Source: Bordetella genomosp. 13 | Lineage (GTDB): Bacteria > Pseudomonadota > Gammaproteobacteria > Burkholderiales > Burkholderiaceae_B | Direction of reading: 5' to 3' | NCBI RefSeq assembly: GCF_002119665.1 | Contig: NZ_CP021111.1 | Span: 1,240,001 to 1,304,000 of the forward strand | DNA: 64,000 nt | In this document: one piece after another, positions 8,805 through 16,825 of the stretch | Layout of the letters: the number at the start of each line of letters is the position of its first letter | Numbering within the stretch: position 1 is the first letter of the stretch | Position numbers and translations under genes: made by a program | Notes under the pieces: generated by a model | What the model saw: only the letters and a program-made list of their open reading frames with translations | The model's database searches: none | What the model was told of the DNA's origin: nothing

Positions 8805-9503
8805 CTACACCGACAGGAGTTTCCTGACGTCCTCGCCGTCGATGTTGCCGCGGTCCCCGCTGGCCACGACCTCTCCGCGGGACATCACCACGAACTGGTC
8901 GGCCAGTTCGCGCGCGAAGTCGAAGTACTGCTCGCACAGCAGGATGCCGATGTCGCCGCGCTGGCGCAGCATGTGGATGACGCGGCCAATGTCCTTGATG
9001 ATGGACGGCTGTATGCCTTCGGTCGGTTCGTCCAGGATGATGAAGCTGGGTTCGGCCACCAGCGCCCGGGCGATGGCCAGTTGCTGCTGCTGTCCGCCCG
9101 ACAGGTCGCCGCCGCGGCGCCGCAGCATGCTGCGCAGCACGGGAAACAGTTCGAAGACTTCGTCCTTGATCTGCCGCGCGCGGGCCGCTGGCTTGGCGGC
9201 CATGCCCATCACGATGTTCTCTTCCACGGTGAGGCGCGCGAAGATGTCGCGGCCCTGCGGCACATAGGCCATGCCGCGCGCGGCGCGCTGGTGCGGGGCC
9301 AGCCGCGTGACGTCGGCGCCGTCCAGCGTCACGCGGCCGCTGGCCACGGGCAGCACGCCCATCAGGCACTTGAGCAGCGTGGTCTTGCCCACGCCGTTGC
9401 GACCCAGCAGCGCCAGGCATTCGCCGCGCTTCAACGACAGCGTCACGCCACGCAGCGTGTGGCTGCCGCCGTAGTACTGATTGACAGCCGTTACTTCGAG
9501 CAT
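8805..9503 (-). CDS. urtE: Urea ABC transporter ATP-binding protein UrtE
   Basis: 232 residues, LivF-like. Walker A is GRNGVGKTT, the signature is LSGGQQQQLAIARAL, and Walker B is FIILDEPTEGIQPS; the phrase EGIQPSII is characteristic of UrtE. It is the last gene of urtABCDE and follows urtD after a 56-bp gap. With UrtD it powers uptake of urea (or short amides) through UrtB/UrtC. The ATG at 9503 starts the conserved MLEVTAVNQYYGGSH. Confidence 0.95.
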   Translation of the reverse strand: MLEVTAVNQYYGGSHTLRGVTLSLKRGECLALLGRNGVGKTTLLKCLMGVLPVASGRVTLDGADVTRLAPHQRAARGMAYVPQGRDIFARLTVEENIVMGMAAKPAARARQIKDEVFELFPVLRSMLRRRGGDLSGGQQQQLAIARALVAEPSFIILDEPTEGIQPSIIKDIGRVIHMLRQRGDIGILLCEQYFDFARELADQFVVMSRGEVVASGDRGNIDGEDVRKLLSV

Positions 9504-9558
9504 GAAGGCTCCTCAGCTCCTCGAGAGGCAGCGAACGTAGTGAGCGTTGGGGTGGGCA

Positions 9559-10479
9559 TCATCTTCCGAGATAGACTTCGATGACGCGCGGGTCGGCCTG
9601 CACGGCGGCCATGGCGCCTTCGGCCAGCACCGAGCCTTCGTGCAGCACGGTCACCTTGCCGGCGCCTGCGATCTGCGTGACGAAATCCATGTCGTGCTCG
9701 ACCACCATCAGCGAATGCCTGCCGCGCAATTCGTTCAGCAGCTCGCCGGTGCGCTCGGTCTCGGCGTCGGTCATGCCGGCCACCGGCTCGTCCAGCAGCA
9801 GCAGGCGCGGCTCCTGCATCAGCAGCATGCCGATCTCCAGCCATTGCTTCTGGCCGTGCGACAGCAGTCCGGCCGGCCGCGCGGCATGCGGGCGCAGGCG
9901 GATCAGGTCCAGCGTCTGGGCGATGCGGTCGCCCTGTTCGCTGGTCAGGCGCGAGAACAGCGTGGGCCGCACGCGCTTGTCGGTCTTCATGGCCAGCTCC
10001 AGGTTCTCGAACACGCTGTGCTGCTCGAACACCGTGGGGCGCTGGAACTTGCGCCCGATGCCCGCATGCGCGATCTCGGCCTCGGACAGCGTGGTCAGGT
10101 CTATGGTCTGGCCGAAGTAGGCGGTGCCCGAGGTGGGGCGCGTCTTGCCCGTGATGACGTCCATCATGGTCGTCTTGCCCGCGCCGTTGGGACCGATGAT
10201 GCAGCGCAGCTCGCCCACGCCGATGTCCAGCGTCAGATTGTTCAGCGCCTTGAAGCCGTCGAAGCTGACGGTGATGTCTTCCAGGTACAGGATGGCGCCG
10301 TGCGTGGTGTCCAGTCCGCCCGCGCTGACGCGGCCATAGGCGGCATTGCCGCCGGCGCCGCCCTGCAGCGCGGCATCGTCGGGCGACGCCATGATGGCGG
10401 TGTTCATGTGGCTGTGCTTTGCCGGCTTGGCCGGGTCCGCCGCCCGCACCTCGGGCTGTTGGTCATCAGGGCGGGTCAT
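9559..10479 (-). CDS. urtD: Urea ABC transporter ATP-binding protein UrtD
   Basis: 306 residues from ATG at 10479, which overlaps the urtC stop as ATGA and so indicates coupled translation. The first 60 residues are a nonconserved hydrophilic extension; the ABC domain then starts at ILYLEDITVSFDGFKALNN, with Walker A GPNGAGKTTMMDVITG, signature LSHGQKQWLEIGMLL and Walker B LLLLDEPVAGM. LSHGQ in place of LSGGQ is normal for UrtD. A later internal start (MNTAIM, about 24 codons in) cannot be excluded. Confidence 0.95.
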   Translation of the reverse strand: MTRPDDQQPEVRAADPAKPAKHSHMNTAIMASPDDAALQGGAGGNAAYGRVSAGGLDTTHGAILYLEDITVSFDGFKALNNLTLDIGVGELRCIIGPNGAGKTTMMDVITGKTRPTSGTAYFGQTIDLTTLSEAEIAHAGIGRKFQRPTVFEQHSVFENLELAMKTDKRVRPTLFSRLTSEQGDRIAQTLDLIRLRPHAARPAGLLSHGQKQWLEIGMLLMQEPRLLLLDEPVAGMTDAETERTGELLNELRGRHSLMVVEHDMDFVTQIAGAGKVTVLHEGSVLAEGAMAAVQADPRVIEVYLGR

Positions 10480-11633
10480 GCCTTCTGCTCCTCGATGTGC
10501 ATGGGCCGGCGCCGCTCGCGCAGGCGCTCGGCGCAGCGCCGAGCCAGGCCCACGATGCCCTGCGGCAGGAACAGCGTGACCAGCACGAAGATCAGGCCCA
10601 GCGCATACAGCCAGAACTCCGGCGCCACGCTGGTGAACCAGGTCTTCAGCCCATTGACCGCGCCCGCGCCGATGATGGGCCCGACCAGTGTGCCGCGTCC
10701 GCCGGTGGCCACCCATATCACCATCTCGATGGAGTTCTCGGTGGACATCTCGCCGGGATTGATGATGCCAACCTGCGGCACGTACAGCGCGCCGGCGACG
10801 CCGCACATCACGGCCGACAGCGTCCACACGAACAGCTTGAAGCCCAGCGGCTCGTAGCCGATGAAGCGCAGCCGGCTTTCCGAGTCGCGCACCGCGGTCA
10901 GCACGCGGCCCAGCTTGGACTGCGTGACCATGCGCGCCAGCACCAGCGAACCGGCCAGCGCGCCCAGCGTGATCCAGTACAGCGCGGCGCGCGTGGACGG
11001 CGCCGTGATGTCGAAGCCGAGGATGCGCTTGAAGTCGGTGAAGCCGTTGTTGCCGCCGAAGCCGGTGTCGTTGCGGAAGAACAGCAGCATGGCCGCGTAC
11101 GTCAGAGCCTGCGTGATGATGGAGAAGTACACGCCCTTGATGCGCGAGCGGAAGGCGAAGTAGCCGAACACGAAGGCCAGCACGCCCGGCACCAGCGCCA
11201 CCAGCAGCATCGCGTAGGCGAAGTGCTCGGTGAAGGCCCAGTACCAGGGATACTCCTTCCAGTTCAGGAACACCATGAAGTCGGGCAGGTCGCTCTGGTA
11301 GACGCCGTCGCGGCCGATGGCGCGCATCAGGTACATGCCGTGCGCGTATCCGCCCAGCGCGAAGAACAGGCCGTGGCCCAGCGACAGGATGCCGGCATAG
11401 CCCCACACCAGGTCCAGCGCCAGCGCGGCCAGCGCATAGCACATGAACTTGCCGGCCAGCGCGACGATGTACGAGGACACGTGCAGCGGATGGTCGGCGG
11501 CGAAGAACAGATTGAGCGCGGGCAGCAGCGCCAGCAGCGCGACCACGACCAGCAGGGCCTGCCACGCGCGCGGCGGGAACAGCGGGCGGCGCGCGCAGGC
11601 GGCGAGGTCGGCAGGTAAGGTGGCGGTATTCAT
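10476..11633 (-). CDS. urtC: Urea ABC transporter permease UrtC
   Basis: 385 residues, LivM-like inner-membrane permease with about ten hydrophobic segments from residue 25 onward. It contains LVWGYAGILSLGHGLFFALGGYAHGMYLM, here given in shorter form as GYAGILSLGHGLFFALG, a conserved UrtC/LivM loop, and the late cytoplasmic loop AVRDSESRLRFIGYEPL. The start ATG at 11633 overlaps the urtB stop (ATGA), and the stop overlaps the urtD start in the same way. The C-terminus is a short basic tail. Confidence 0.95.
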   Translation of the reverse strand: MNTATLPADLAACARRPLFPPRAWQALLVVVALLALLPALNLFFAADHPLHVSSYIVALAGKFMCYALAALALDLVWGYAGILSLGHGLFFALGGYAHGMYLMRAIGRDGVYQSDLPDFMVFLNWKEYPWYWAFTEHFAYAMLLVALVPGVLAFVFGYFAFRSRIKGVYFSIITQALTYAAMLLFFRNDTGFGGNNGFTDFKRILGFDITAPSTRAALYWITLGALAGSLVLARMVTQSKLGRVLTAVRDSESRLRFIGYEPLGFKLFVWTLSAVMCGVAGALYVPQVGIINPGEMSTENSIEMVIWVATGGRGTLVGPIIGAGAVNGLKTWFTSVAPEFWLYALGLIFVLVTLFLPQGIVGLARRCAERLRERRRPMHIEEQKA

Positions 11634-13264
11634 TCGACGCTCCGGCCGCGCGGCGCGAACAGGCCCTGCGGGCGTTTCTGGACGAACAGGACGATGAGAA
11701 TCAGGATGGTGATCTTGGCCATGACCGCGCCGGCATAGGGTTCGAGGAACTTGTTGACGCCGCCCAGGCCCAACGCCGCGATGACGGTGCCGGCCAGTTG
11801 GCCCACGCCGCCCAGCACCACCACCATGAACGAGTCGACGATGTAGCCGCGGCCCAGGTCGGGGCCCACATTGCCCAGCTGCGACAGTGCCACGCCGGCC
11901 AGGCCGGCGATGCCCGAGCCCAGGCCGAAGGCCAGCATGTCGATGCGCCCGGTGGGCACGCCCACGCAGTCGGCCATGCGGCGGTTCTGCGTGATGGCCC
12001 GTACGAACAGGCCCAGGCGCGTGTGGTTCAGCAGCAGCCACACGAAGAACACCACCAGCAGCGCGAAGACGATGATGGCGATGCGGTTGTAGGCCAGCAC
12101 CAGGCCGCCCAGCACCGTGACGCCGCCCGACATCCAGCTGGGGTTGCCCACCTCGACGTTCTGCGCTCCGAACAGCGTGCGCACGCCCTGCATCAGCATC
12201 AGGCTGATGCCCCAGGTGGCCAGCAGCGTTTCCAGCGGCCGGCCGTACAGCCAGCGGATCACCGTGCGCTCGAGCGCCATGCCCACTGCGGCCGTCACCA
12301 CGAAGGCCACGGGCAGCGCGGCCAGCACGTACCAGTCCACCCAGCCGGGCAGCCACTGCCGGAACACGGTCTGCACGACGTAGGTGGCATAGGCGCCGAT
12401 CATCAGCAGCTCGCCATGGGCCATGTTGATCACGCCCATCAGCCCGAAGGTGATGGCCAGGCCCAGCGCGGCCAGCAGCAGCACGCTGCCCAGGCTGATG
12501 CCGTAGAAGAGATTGCCGGTCCACTCCAGCGTGGCCATGTGGCGGTCGATGGCTCGCAGCGCCGCTTCGGCGGCCTCGCGCACGCCGGCATCGGGCTCGG
12601 CGTGCGAGCCGTCGGTATTGCGCTGGATCAGTGCCGCCAGCAGCGGCCGGAACGCCGCGTTGCGCGTCTCGCCCAGCGCCTGCGCGGCGGCGCGGCGTAC
12701 CGCCGGATCGTCCGAAGCCAGTTGCAGACGGGCCTGCGCGACTTCCAGCGCCGAGCGCACCTGCGGATCGTTCTCGCGCTTCAGCGCCTGGGCAAGCAGC
12801 GGCAGGCGGCTGGCGTCGCTGCTCTGCTGCAGCCGCTGCGCCGCCGCCAGGCGTTCGGCAGACTGCTTCGAATAGAGCTGCGAGGTGGCCAGCGCGGCAC
12901 TGATGGCGCGCCGCAGGCGGTTGTTGATCATGACGGCGTCGGCGTCGTCGGGCTGGGCAAGCGCCTCGCCCGTTGCCGGGTCCAGCGCCTGTCCGCCCTC
13001 GCGCTCGATCAGCACGCGGCCCGCGGGCGTGGCCAGCAGTTGGCCCGCGCCCAGCGCCTGCAGCACCTCGGCGGCGCGAGGCTCCGGCAGCCGCCCCAGG
13101 CCATTGATGGCCTGCAGCTTGGCGTCGGTGTCGTCGCCGGCCAGTGGGGCCAGCATGGCCGGATCCAGGCCCTCTGCGCCGGCCCCGGCGGACAGGGCCG
13201 CCAGGCCGAGCGCGCAGCCCAGTACGAACCGGCCCAGACGGCCGGAGATTGCCGCAAGTCGCAT
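11630..13264 (-). CDS. urtB: Urea ABC transporter permease UrtB
   Basis: 544 residues. After a signal-like segment (residues 1-28) there is a periplasmic region of about 220 residues rich in Ala/Leu helices with HEAT-like spacing, a feature of UrtB that LivH lacks. The LivH-like permease domain follows from about residue 250 (FYGISLGSVLLLAALGLAI; GVINMAHGELLMIGAY is the conserved ABC loop). It pairs with UrtC to form the urea channel. ATG 13264 is used; the coupled ATGA with urtC lies at 11630-11633. The gap from urtA is only 17 bp, so it is in the same transcript. Confidence 0.95.
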   Translation of the reverse strand: MRLAAISGRLGRFVLGCALGLAALSAGAGAEGLDPAMLAPLAGDDTDAKLQAINGLGRLPEPRAAEVLQALGAGQLLATPAGRVLIEREGGQALDPATGEALAQPDDADAVMINNRLRRAISAALATSQLYSKQSAERLAAAQRLQQSSDASRLPLLAQALKRENDPQVRSALEVAQARLQLASDDPAVRRAAAQALGETRNAAFRPLLAALIQRNTDGSHAEPDAGVREAAEAALRAIDRHMATLEWTGNLFYGISLGSVLLLAALGLAITFGLMGVINMAHGELLMIGAYATYVVQTVFRQWLPGWVDWYVLAALPVAFVVTAAVGMALERTVIRWLYGRPLETLLATWGISLMLMQGVRTLFGAQNVEVGNPSWMSGGVTVLGGLVLAYNRIAIIVFALLVVFFVWLLLNHTRLGLFVRAITQNRRMADCVGVPTGRIDMLAFGLGSGIAGLAGVALSQLGNVGPDLGRGYIVDSFMVVVLGGVGQLAGTVIAALGLGGVNKFLEPYAGAVMAKITILILIVLFVQKRPQGLFAPRGRSVE

Positions 13265-13281
13265 GGCTGCGCCCTTCGCCG

Positions 13282-14535
13282 TCACAGGCCCTGTTTGGTC
13301 TCGTTGCCGGGGATGAACGGGCTCCACGGCTGCGCGCGGATGGGACCCTTGCTCTTCCACACCACGTTGAACTGCCCGTCGGCCTGCACTTCGCCGATGT
13401 ACACCGGCTTGTGCAGATGATGGTTGGTCTTGTCCATCTCGATGGTGTAGCCGTCGGGCGCGCTGAATTTCTGCCCGCCCATGGCGGCGATCACCTTGTC
13501 GACGTCGGTGGTCTTGGCCTGCTCGACGGCCTGCTTCCACATGTGGATGCCGACGTAGGTGGCTTCCATCGGGTCGTTGGTGACGGCGGTCGCGGCATTC
13601 GGCAGGTTCTTCGCGCGGGCGTAGTCCTTCCACTTCTTCACGAACTCGGCGTTGACCGGATTCTTGATCGACTGGAAATAGTTCCATGCGGCCAGGTGGC
13701 CCACCAGCGGCTTGGTGTCCACGCCGCGCAGTTCCTCTTCGCCCACCGAGAACGCGACCACGGGCACGTCGGTGGCCTTCAGTCCGGCGTTGCCCAGTTC
13801 CTTGTAGAAGGGCACGTTCGAGTCGCCGTTGATGGTGGAGACGACCGCGGTCTTGCCGCCCGCCGCGAACTTCTTGATGTTGGCCACGATGGTCTGGTAG
13901 TCGGAGTGGCCGAAGGGCGTGTAGACCTCATCGATGTCGCTGTCCTTCACGCCCTTGGAATGCAGGAAGGCGCGCAGGATCTTGTTGGTGGTGCGCGGAT
14001 AGACGTAGTCGGTGCCCAGCAGCACGAAGCGCTTCGCGCCGCCGCCGTCCTCGCTCATCAGGTATTCCACCGCGGGGATGGCCTGCTGGTTGGGCGCGGC
14101 GCCGGTGTAGAACACGTTCTTCTCCAGTTCCTCGCCCTCGTATTGCACCGGGTAGAACAGGAGGCCGTTGAGTTCCTTGAAGACCGGCAGCACCGACTTG
14201 CGCGACACCGAGGTCCAGCAGCCGAACACCACGGCCACCTTGTCCTGGCTCAGCAGCTGGCGCGCCTTCTCGGCGAACAGCGGCCAGTTCGAAGCCGGGT
14301 CCACGATGACGGGCTCGAGCTTCCTGCCCATGACCCCGCCCTTGGCGTTGATCTCGTCGATGGTCATCAACGCCACGTCTTTCAGCGAGGTCTCGGAGAT
14401 GGCCATGGTGCCCGACAGCGAATGCAGAATGCCGACCTTGATGGTGTCGGCGGCCGCGGCGTTCGACACCCATCCTCCCGTCATGGCCAGCAGGCTGGCC
14501 GCGGTGAGTTGTTTGAGGACTAGTCTGCGTTGCAT
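13282..14535 (-). CDS. urtA: Urea ABC transporter substrate-binding protein UrtA
   Basis: 417 residues from ATG 14535, preceded by CAGGAGTCACC. The signal peptide begins QRRLVLKQL, a possible twin-arginine signal, and ends near SNAAAA. The mature protein starts DTIKVGILHSLSGTMAISE, typical of UrtA/FmdD, and contains GCWTSVSRKSVLPVF and VQYEGEE, conserved in urea and short-amide receptors. It captures urea in the periplasm for UrtBCDE. It is the first gene of the operon; a sigma-54 promoter match lies at 14665-14680, predicting an mRNA leader of about 120 nt. Confidence 0.95.
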   Translation of the reverse strand: MQRRLVLKQLTAASLLAMTGGWVSNAAAADTIKVGILHSLSGTMAISETSLKDVALMTIDEINAKGGVMGRKLEPVIVDPASNWPLFAEKARQLLSQDKVAVVFGCWTSVSRKSVLPVFKELNGLLFYPVQYEGEELEKNVFYTGAAPNQQAIPAVEYLMSEDGGGAKRFVLLGTDYVYPRTTNKILRAFLHSKGVKDSDIDEVYTPFGHSDYQTIVANIKKFAAGGKTAVVSTINGDSNVPFYKELGNAGLKATDVPVVAFSVGEEELRGVDTKPLVGHLAAWNYFQSIKNPVNAEFVKKWKDYARAKNLPNAATAVTNDPMEATYVGIHMWKQAVEQAKTTDVDKVIAAMGGQKFSAPDGYTIEMDKTNHHLHKPVYIGEVQADGQFNVVWKSKGPIRAQPWSPFIPGNETKQGL

Positions 14536-14664
14536 GGTGACTCCTGTGATAGAGGCCGGTCGTGCCGGCATGCGTTTTTCCGAAGTTGGAATGACTACCC
14601 GACAATCCGCCGGCCGGCGCCGGTTCGATGCCGGCAGCCCGGCAAGCGCGGACATGGGGACAAA

Positions 14665-14680
14665 AGCAAGACCCATGCCA
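14665..14680 (-). promoter_or_regulatory. Sigma-54 promoter match for urtABCDE
   Basis: On the minus strand the sequence reads TGGCATGGGTCTTGCT, matching the -24/-12 consensus TGGCACGNNNNTTGCW at all fixed positions but one, with exact GG-to-GC spacing. Predicted transcription start is near 14654, about 120 nt upstream of the urtA ATG. It mirrors the plus-strand match at 14921-14936. Confidence 0.7.
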
Positions 14681-14760
14681 ATACGTTGAAAGCCGTATGC
14701 GCCATTGAGAACTGCATGCGCGGACGGGGGTAAACCCGGGCGCCGCGTGCGGTCTCGCCA

Positions 14761-14809
14761 TGGTGCGCAGCGCTTGCTATCGGTGCGTGGAATGCACCAC
14801 GGCTGTGCC
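14761..14809. promoter_or_regulatory. Cluster of NtrC-like enhancer half-sites
   Basis: TGCACC-N5-TGTGCC at 14793-14809 fits the NtrC dyad TGCACC-N5-GGTGCA at 10 of 12 positions; TGGTGC (14761-14766) and GGTGCG (14782-14787) add further half-sites. The cluster lies 110-150 bp upstream of both predicted sigma-54 start sites, the usual place for an activator bound to DNA. The dyads are imperfect, so NtrC binding is inferred. Confidence 0.45.
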
Positions 14810-14882
14810 TCCGGCGCCGGGTCACATCGCGTCGTTCCGCCTGTCAAGGCGCCGTGGATTGGGTGCTTCCCTCTTGGCGAGC

Positions 14883-14894
14883 CCTATATACAAG
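14883..14894. promoter_or_regulatory. CTTGTATACAAG-like palindrome, site 1
   Basis: CCTATATACAAG matches a symmetric CTTGTATACAAG at 10 of 12 positions. Such dyads are typical of GntR/FCD regulators, and one is encoded at the end of the operon that starts here. The site lies 27 bp upstream of the -24 element. Confidence 0.45.
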
Positions 14895-14920
14895 CGTCTT
14901 GCGCCAGTCGCGGCTCGACA

Positions 14921-14936
14921 TGGCATGCTCATTGCT
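14921..14936 (+). promoter_or_regulatory. Sigma-54 promoter match for the urea carboxylase operon
   Basis: TGGCATGCTCATTGCT matches TGGCACGNNNNTTGCW at every fixed base except one, with correct spacing between GG and GC. Predicted transcription start is near 14947, giving a 27-nt leader before the allophanate hydrolase ATG at 14974. Confidence 0.7.
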
Positions 14937-14949
14937 TGAGGAATCCGTA

Positions 14950-14961
14950 CTTGCATACAAG
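14950..14961. promoter_or_regulatory. CTTGTATACAAG-like palindrome, site 2
   Basis: CTTGCATACAAG, 11 of 12 positions of the symmetric form, sits directly after the predicted sigma-54 start site (about 14947) and 12 bp before the ATG. A repressor bound here would block transcription. Best candidate ligand protein is the GntR/FCD regulator at 20466-21188. Confidence 0.5.
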
Positions 14962-14973
14962 ACGGAATCCCTG

Positions 14974-16803
14974 ATGAACGCCAGTACCCTCATGCAGTCC
15001 CGGTCCGGCTGGACCATTGCTCAATGGCAGCAGGCCTATGCGGCCGGCGCCGCGCCGCGCGAGCTGCTGGCGTCTTTTCTCGAACTCGACGCCAAGGACA
15101 ACGCCTGGATCGCGAGACTGGACGCGGCGCGCCTGGACGCGCAGCTGGCCGATCTGGCGCGGCGCCTGGACGAGGCCGGCGGCGACCTGGCCCGCCTGCC
15201 GCTGTACGGCGTGCCGTTCGCCATCAAGGACAACATCGACGCGGCCGGCTGGCCCACCACCGCGGGCTGCCCCGAGTTCGCGTTCCATCCCGAGCGCGAT
15301 GCCACGGTGGTGGCAAGGCTGCGCGCCGCGGGGGCCATCCTGGTAGGCAAGACCAACCTCGACCAGTTCGCGACGGGCCTGGTAGGCACGCGTTCGCCCT
15401 ACGGCGCGGTGGCCAACAGCTTCGATCCGGCCTATGTCAGCGGCGGTTCCAGCTCGGGCTCGGCGTCGGTGGTGGCGCGCGGCCTGGCGGTGTTCTCGCT
15501 GGGCACGGATACCGCCGGATCCGGCCGCGTGCCGGCGGGCTTCAACAACCTGGTCGGGCTGAAGCCCACGCGCGGGTGGCTCAGCAATGCAGGCGTGGTG
15601 CCGGCGTGCCGCACGCTGGACTGCGTGTCGGTGTTCGCGCTGACCGTGGACGATGCCAGCCTGGTCGCCGAGATCGCGGGAGGCCATGACGCGGCCGATC
15701 CTTATTCGCGCCAGCGTCCCGCTTCGGCGCGGCCCTGGCCGCGCGCGCCGCGCGTGGCCGTGCCCGCCCAGCCTGAGTTCTACGGCGACGAGCAGGCGCG
15801 CCGCGCCTTCGAGCAATCGGTGCGCGACCTGCGTGCCCTGGGCGCCGAGGTCGAGCCCATCGACTTCACCGCCTTCACCGAACTGGCCGGGCTGCTGTAC
15901 CAGGGCCCCTGGGTGGCCGAGCGCTTCTGCGCCGTCGAAAGCCTGTGGCGCGAGAAGCCGGATGCCATTCATCCCGTGGTGCGATCCATCGTCGAGCAGG
16001 CTTCGCGATATTCGGCCACCGACACGTTCCGCGCCGAGTACCGCCGAGCCGAATTGGCCGCCGCCATCAACCAGGTACTGGCGGGCTATGACGCGCTGGT
16101 GGTGCCGACCTCGCCGTCGATCTACACCATCGAGCAGTTGCAGGCCGACCCCATCACGTTGAACACGCGGCTGGGCTACTACACCAACTTCGCCAACCTG
16201 GCAGACCTGAGCGCGCTGGCCCTGCCGGCCGGCATGCGCGAAGACGGACTGCCCGTGGGCATCACGCTGATCGGACTGGCCTGGCAGGACGCGGCGCTGG
16301 CCGCATTCGGGCGCGTGTGGCAGGCCAGCCGCGGCCTGCCGTTGGGCGCGACCGGCGCGCCTCTTCCGGTATCCAAGAAGCACTCTGCCGCGGCCCAGGC
16401 CGGCACGATACGCGTGGCCGTGGTGGGCGCGCATCTGACCGGCATGCCGCTGAACCACCAGCTGACCTCGCGCGGCGCGGTGCTGGCCGAACAGACCGCC
16501 ACCGCGCCCCACTATCGCCTGTATGCGCTGGCCAACACCACGCCGCCCAAGCCCGGCCTGGTGCACATGGGCGAGGGCGCCTCCATCGTCGTCGAGCTGT
16601 GGGACGTGCCGGCCGCCGCCTTCGGCAGCTTCGTGGCCGAAGTGCCGGGGCCGCTGGGCATCGGCACGCTGGAACTGGCCGATGGCCGCCAGGTGAAGGG
16701 CTTCATCTGCGAGCCGCGCGCGCTGCAGGACGCGCGCGACATCACCGAGTTCGGCGGCTGGCGTGCCTATATCGCCAGCCTTGCCAAGACCGCCGCACGC
16801 TGA
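14974..16803 (+). CDS. atzF: Allophanate hydrolase
   Basis: 609 residues from ATG 14974. It is an amidase-signature enzyme with the Ser-cisSer-Lys triad visible: Lys in FAIKDNID (near 84), cis-Ser in SGGSSSGSAS (near 158) and the nucleophile in GTDTAGSGRVPAG (near 182). A C-terminal domain of about 140 residues, typical of AtzF/DUR1, follows from about 470. It hydrolyses allophanate to two ammonia and two CO2, the second step of ATP-dependent urea breakdown. The next gene, 22 bp on, is the urea carboxylase that makes allophanate. The longer open frame upstream overlaps the promoter and operators, so this start is preferred, though the ribosome site (ACGGAA) is weak. Confidence 0.93.
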   Translation: MNASTLMQSRSGWTIAQWQQAYAAGAAPRELLASFLELDAKDNAWIARLDAARLDAQLADLARRLDEAGGDLARLPLYGVPFAIKDNIDAAGWPTTAGCPEFAFHPERDATVVARLRAAGAILVGKTNLDQFATGLVGTRSPYGAVANSFDPAYVSGGSSSGSASVVARGLAVFSLGTDTAGSGRVPAGFNNLVGLKPTRGWLSNAGVVPACRTLDCVSVFALTVDDASLVAEIAGGHDAADPYSRQRPASARPWPRAPRVAVPAQPEFYGDEQARRAFEQSVRDLRALGAEVEPIDFTAFTELAGLLYQGPWVAERFCAVESLWREKPDAIHPVVRSIVEQASRYSATDTFRAEYRRAELAAAINQVLAGYDALVVPTSPSIYTIEQLQADPITLNTRLGYYTNFANLADLSALALPAGMREDGLPVGITLIGLAWQDAALAAFGRVWQASRGLPLGATGAPLPVSKKHSAAAQAGTIRVAVVGAHLTGMPLNHQLTSRGAVLAEQTATAPHYRLYALANTTPPKPGLVHMGEGASIVVELWDVPAAAFGSFVAEVPGPLGIGTLELADGRQVKGFICEPRALQDARDITEFGGWRAYIASLAKTAAR

Positions 16804-16825
16804 TCAACCGACAGGGGAAGAAGAC

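Noticed and set aside
8581..9420. N-terminal extension of the gamma-glutamyltransferase frame
   Set aside because: It overlaps urtE in another frame; the lipoprotein signal and ribosome site at 8580 mark the true start.
13688..14847. Longer urtA start upstream of 14535
   Set aside because: The extension has no signal peptide logic and crosses the predicted sigma-54 promoter; CAGGAG before 14535 supports the shorter protein.
14536..14973. A guanidine riboswitch upstream of the carboxylase operon
   Set aside because: None of the conserved guanidine-I stretches is present, and sigma-54 promoters plus operators fill the region.
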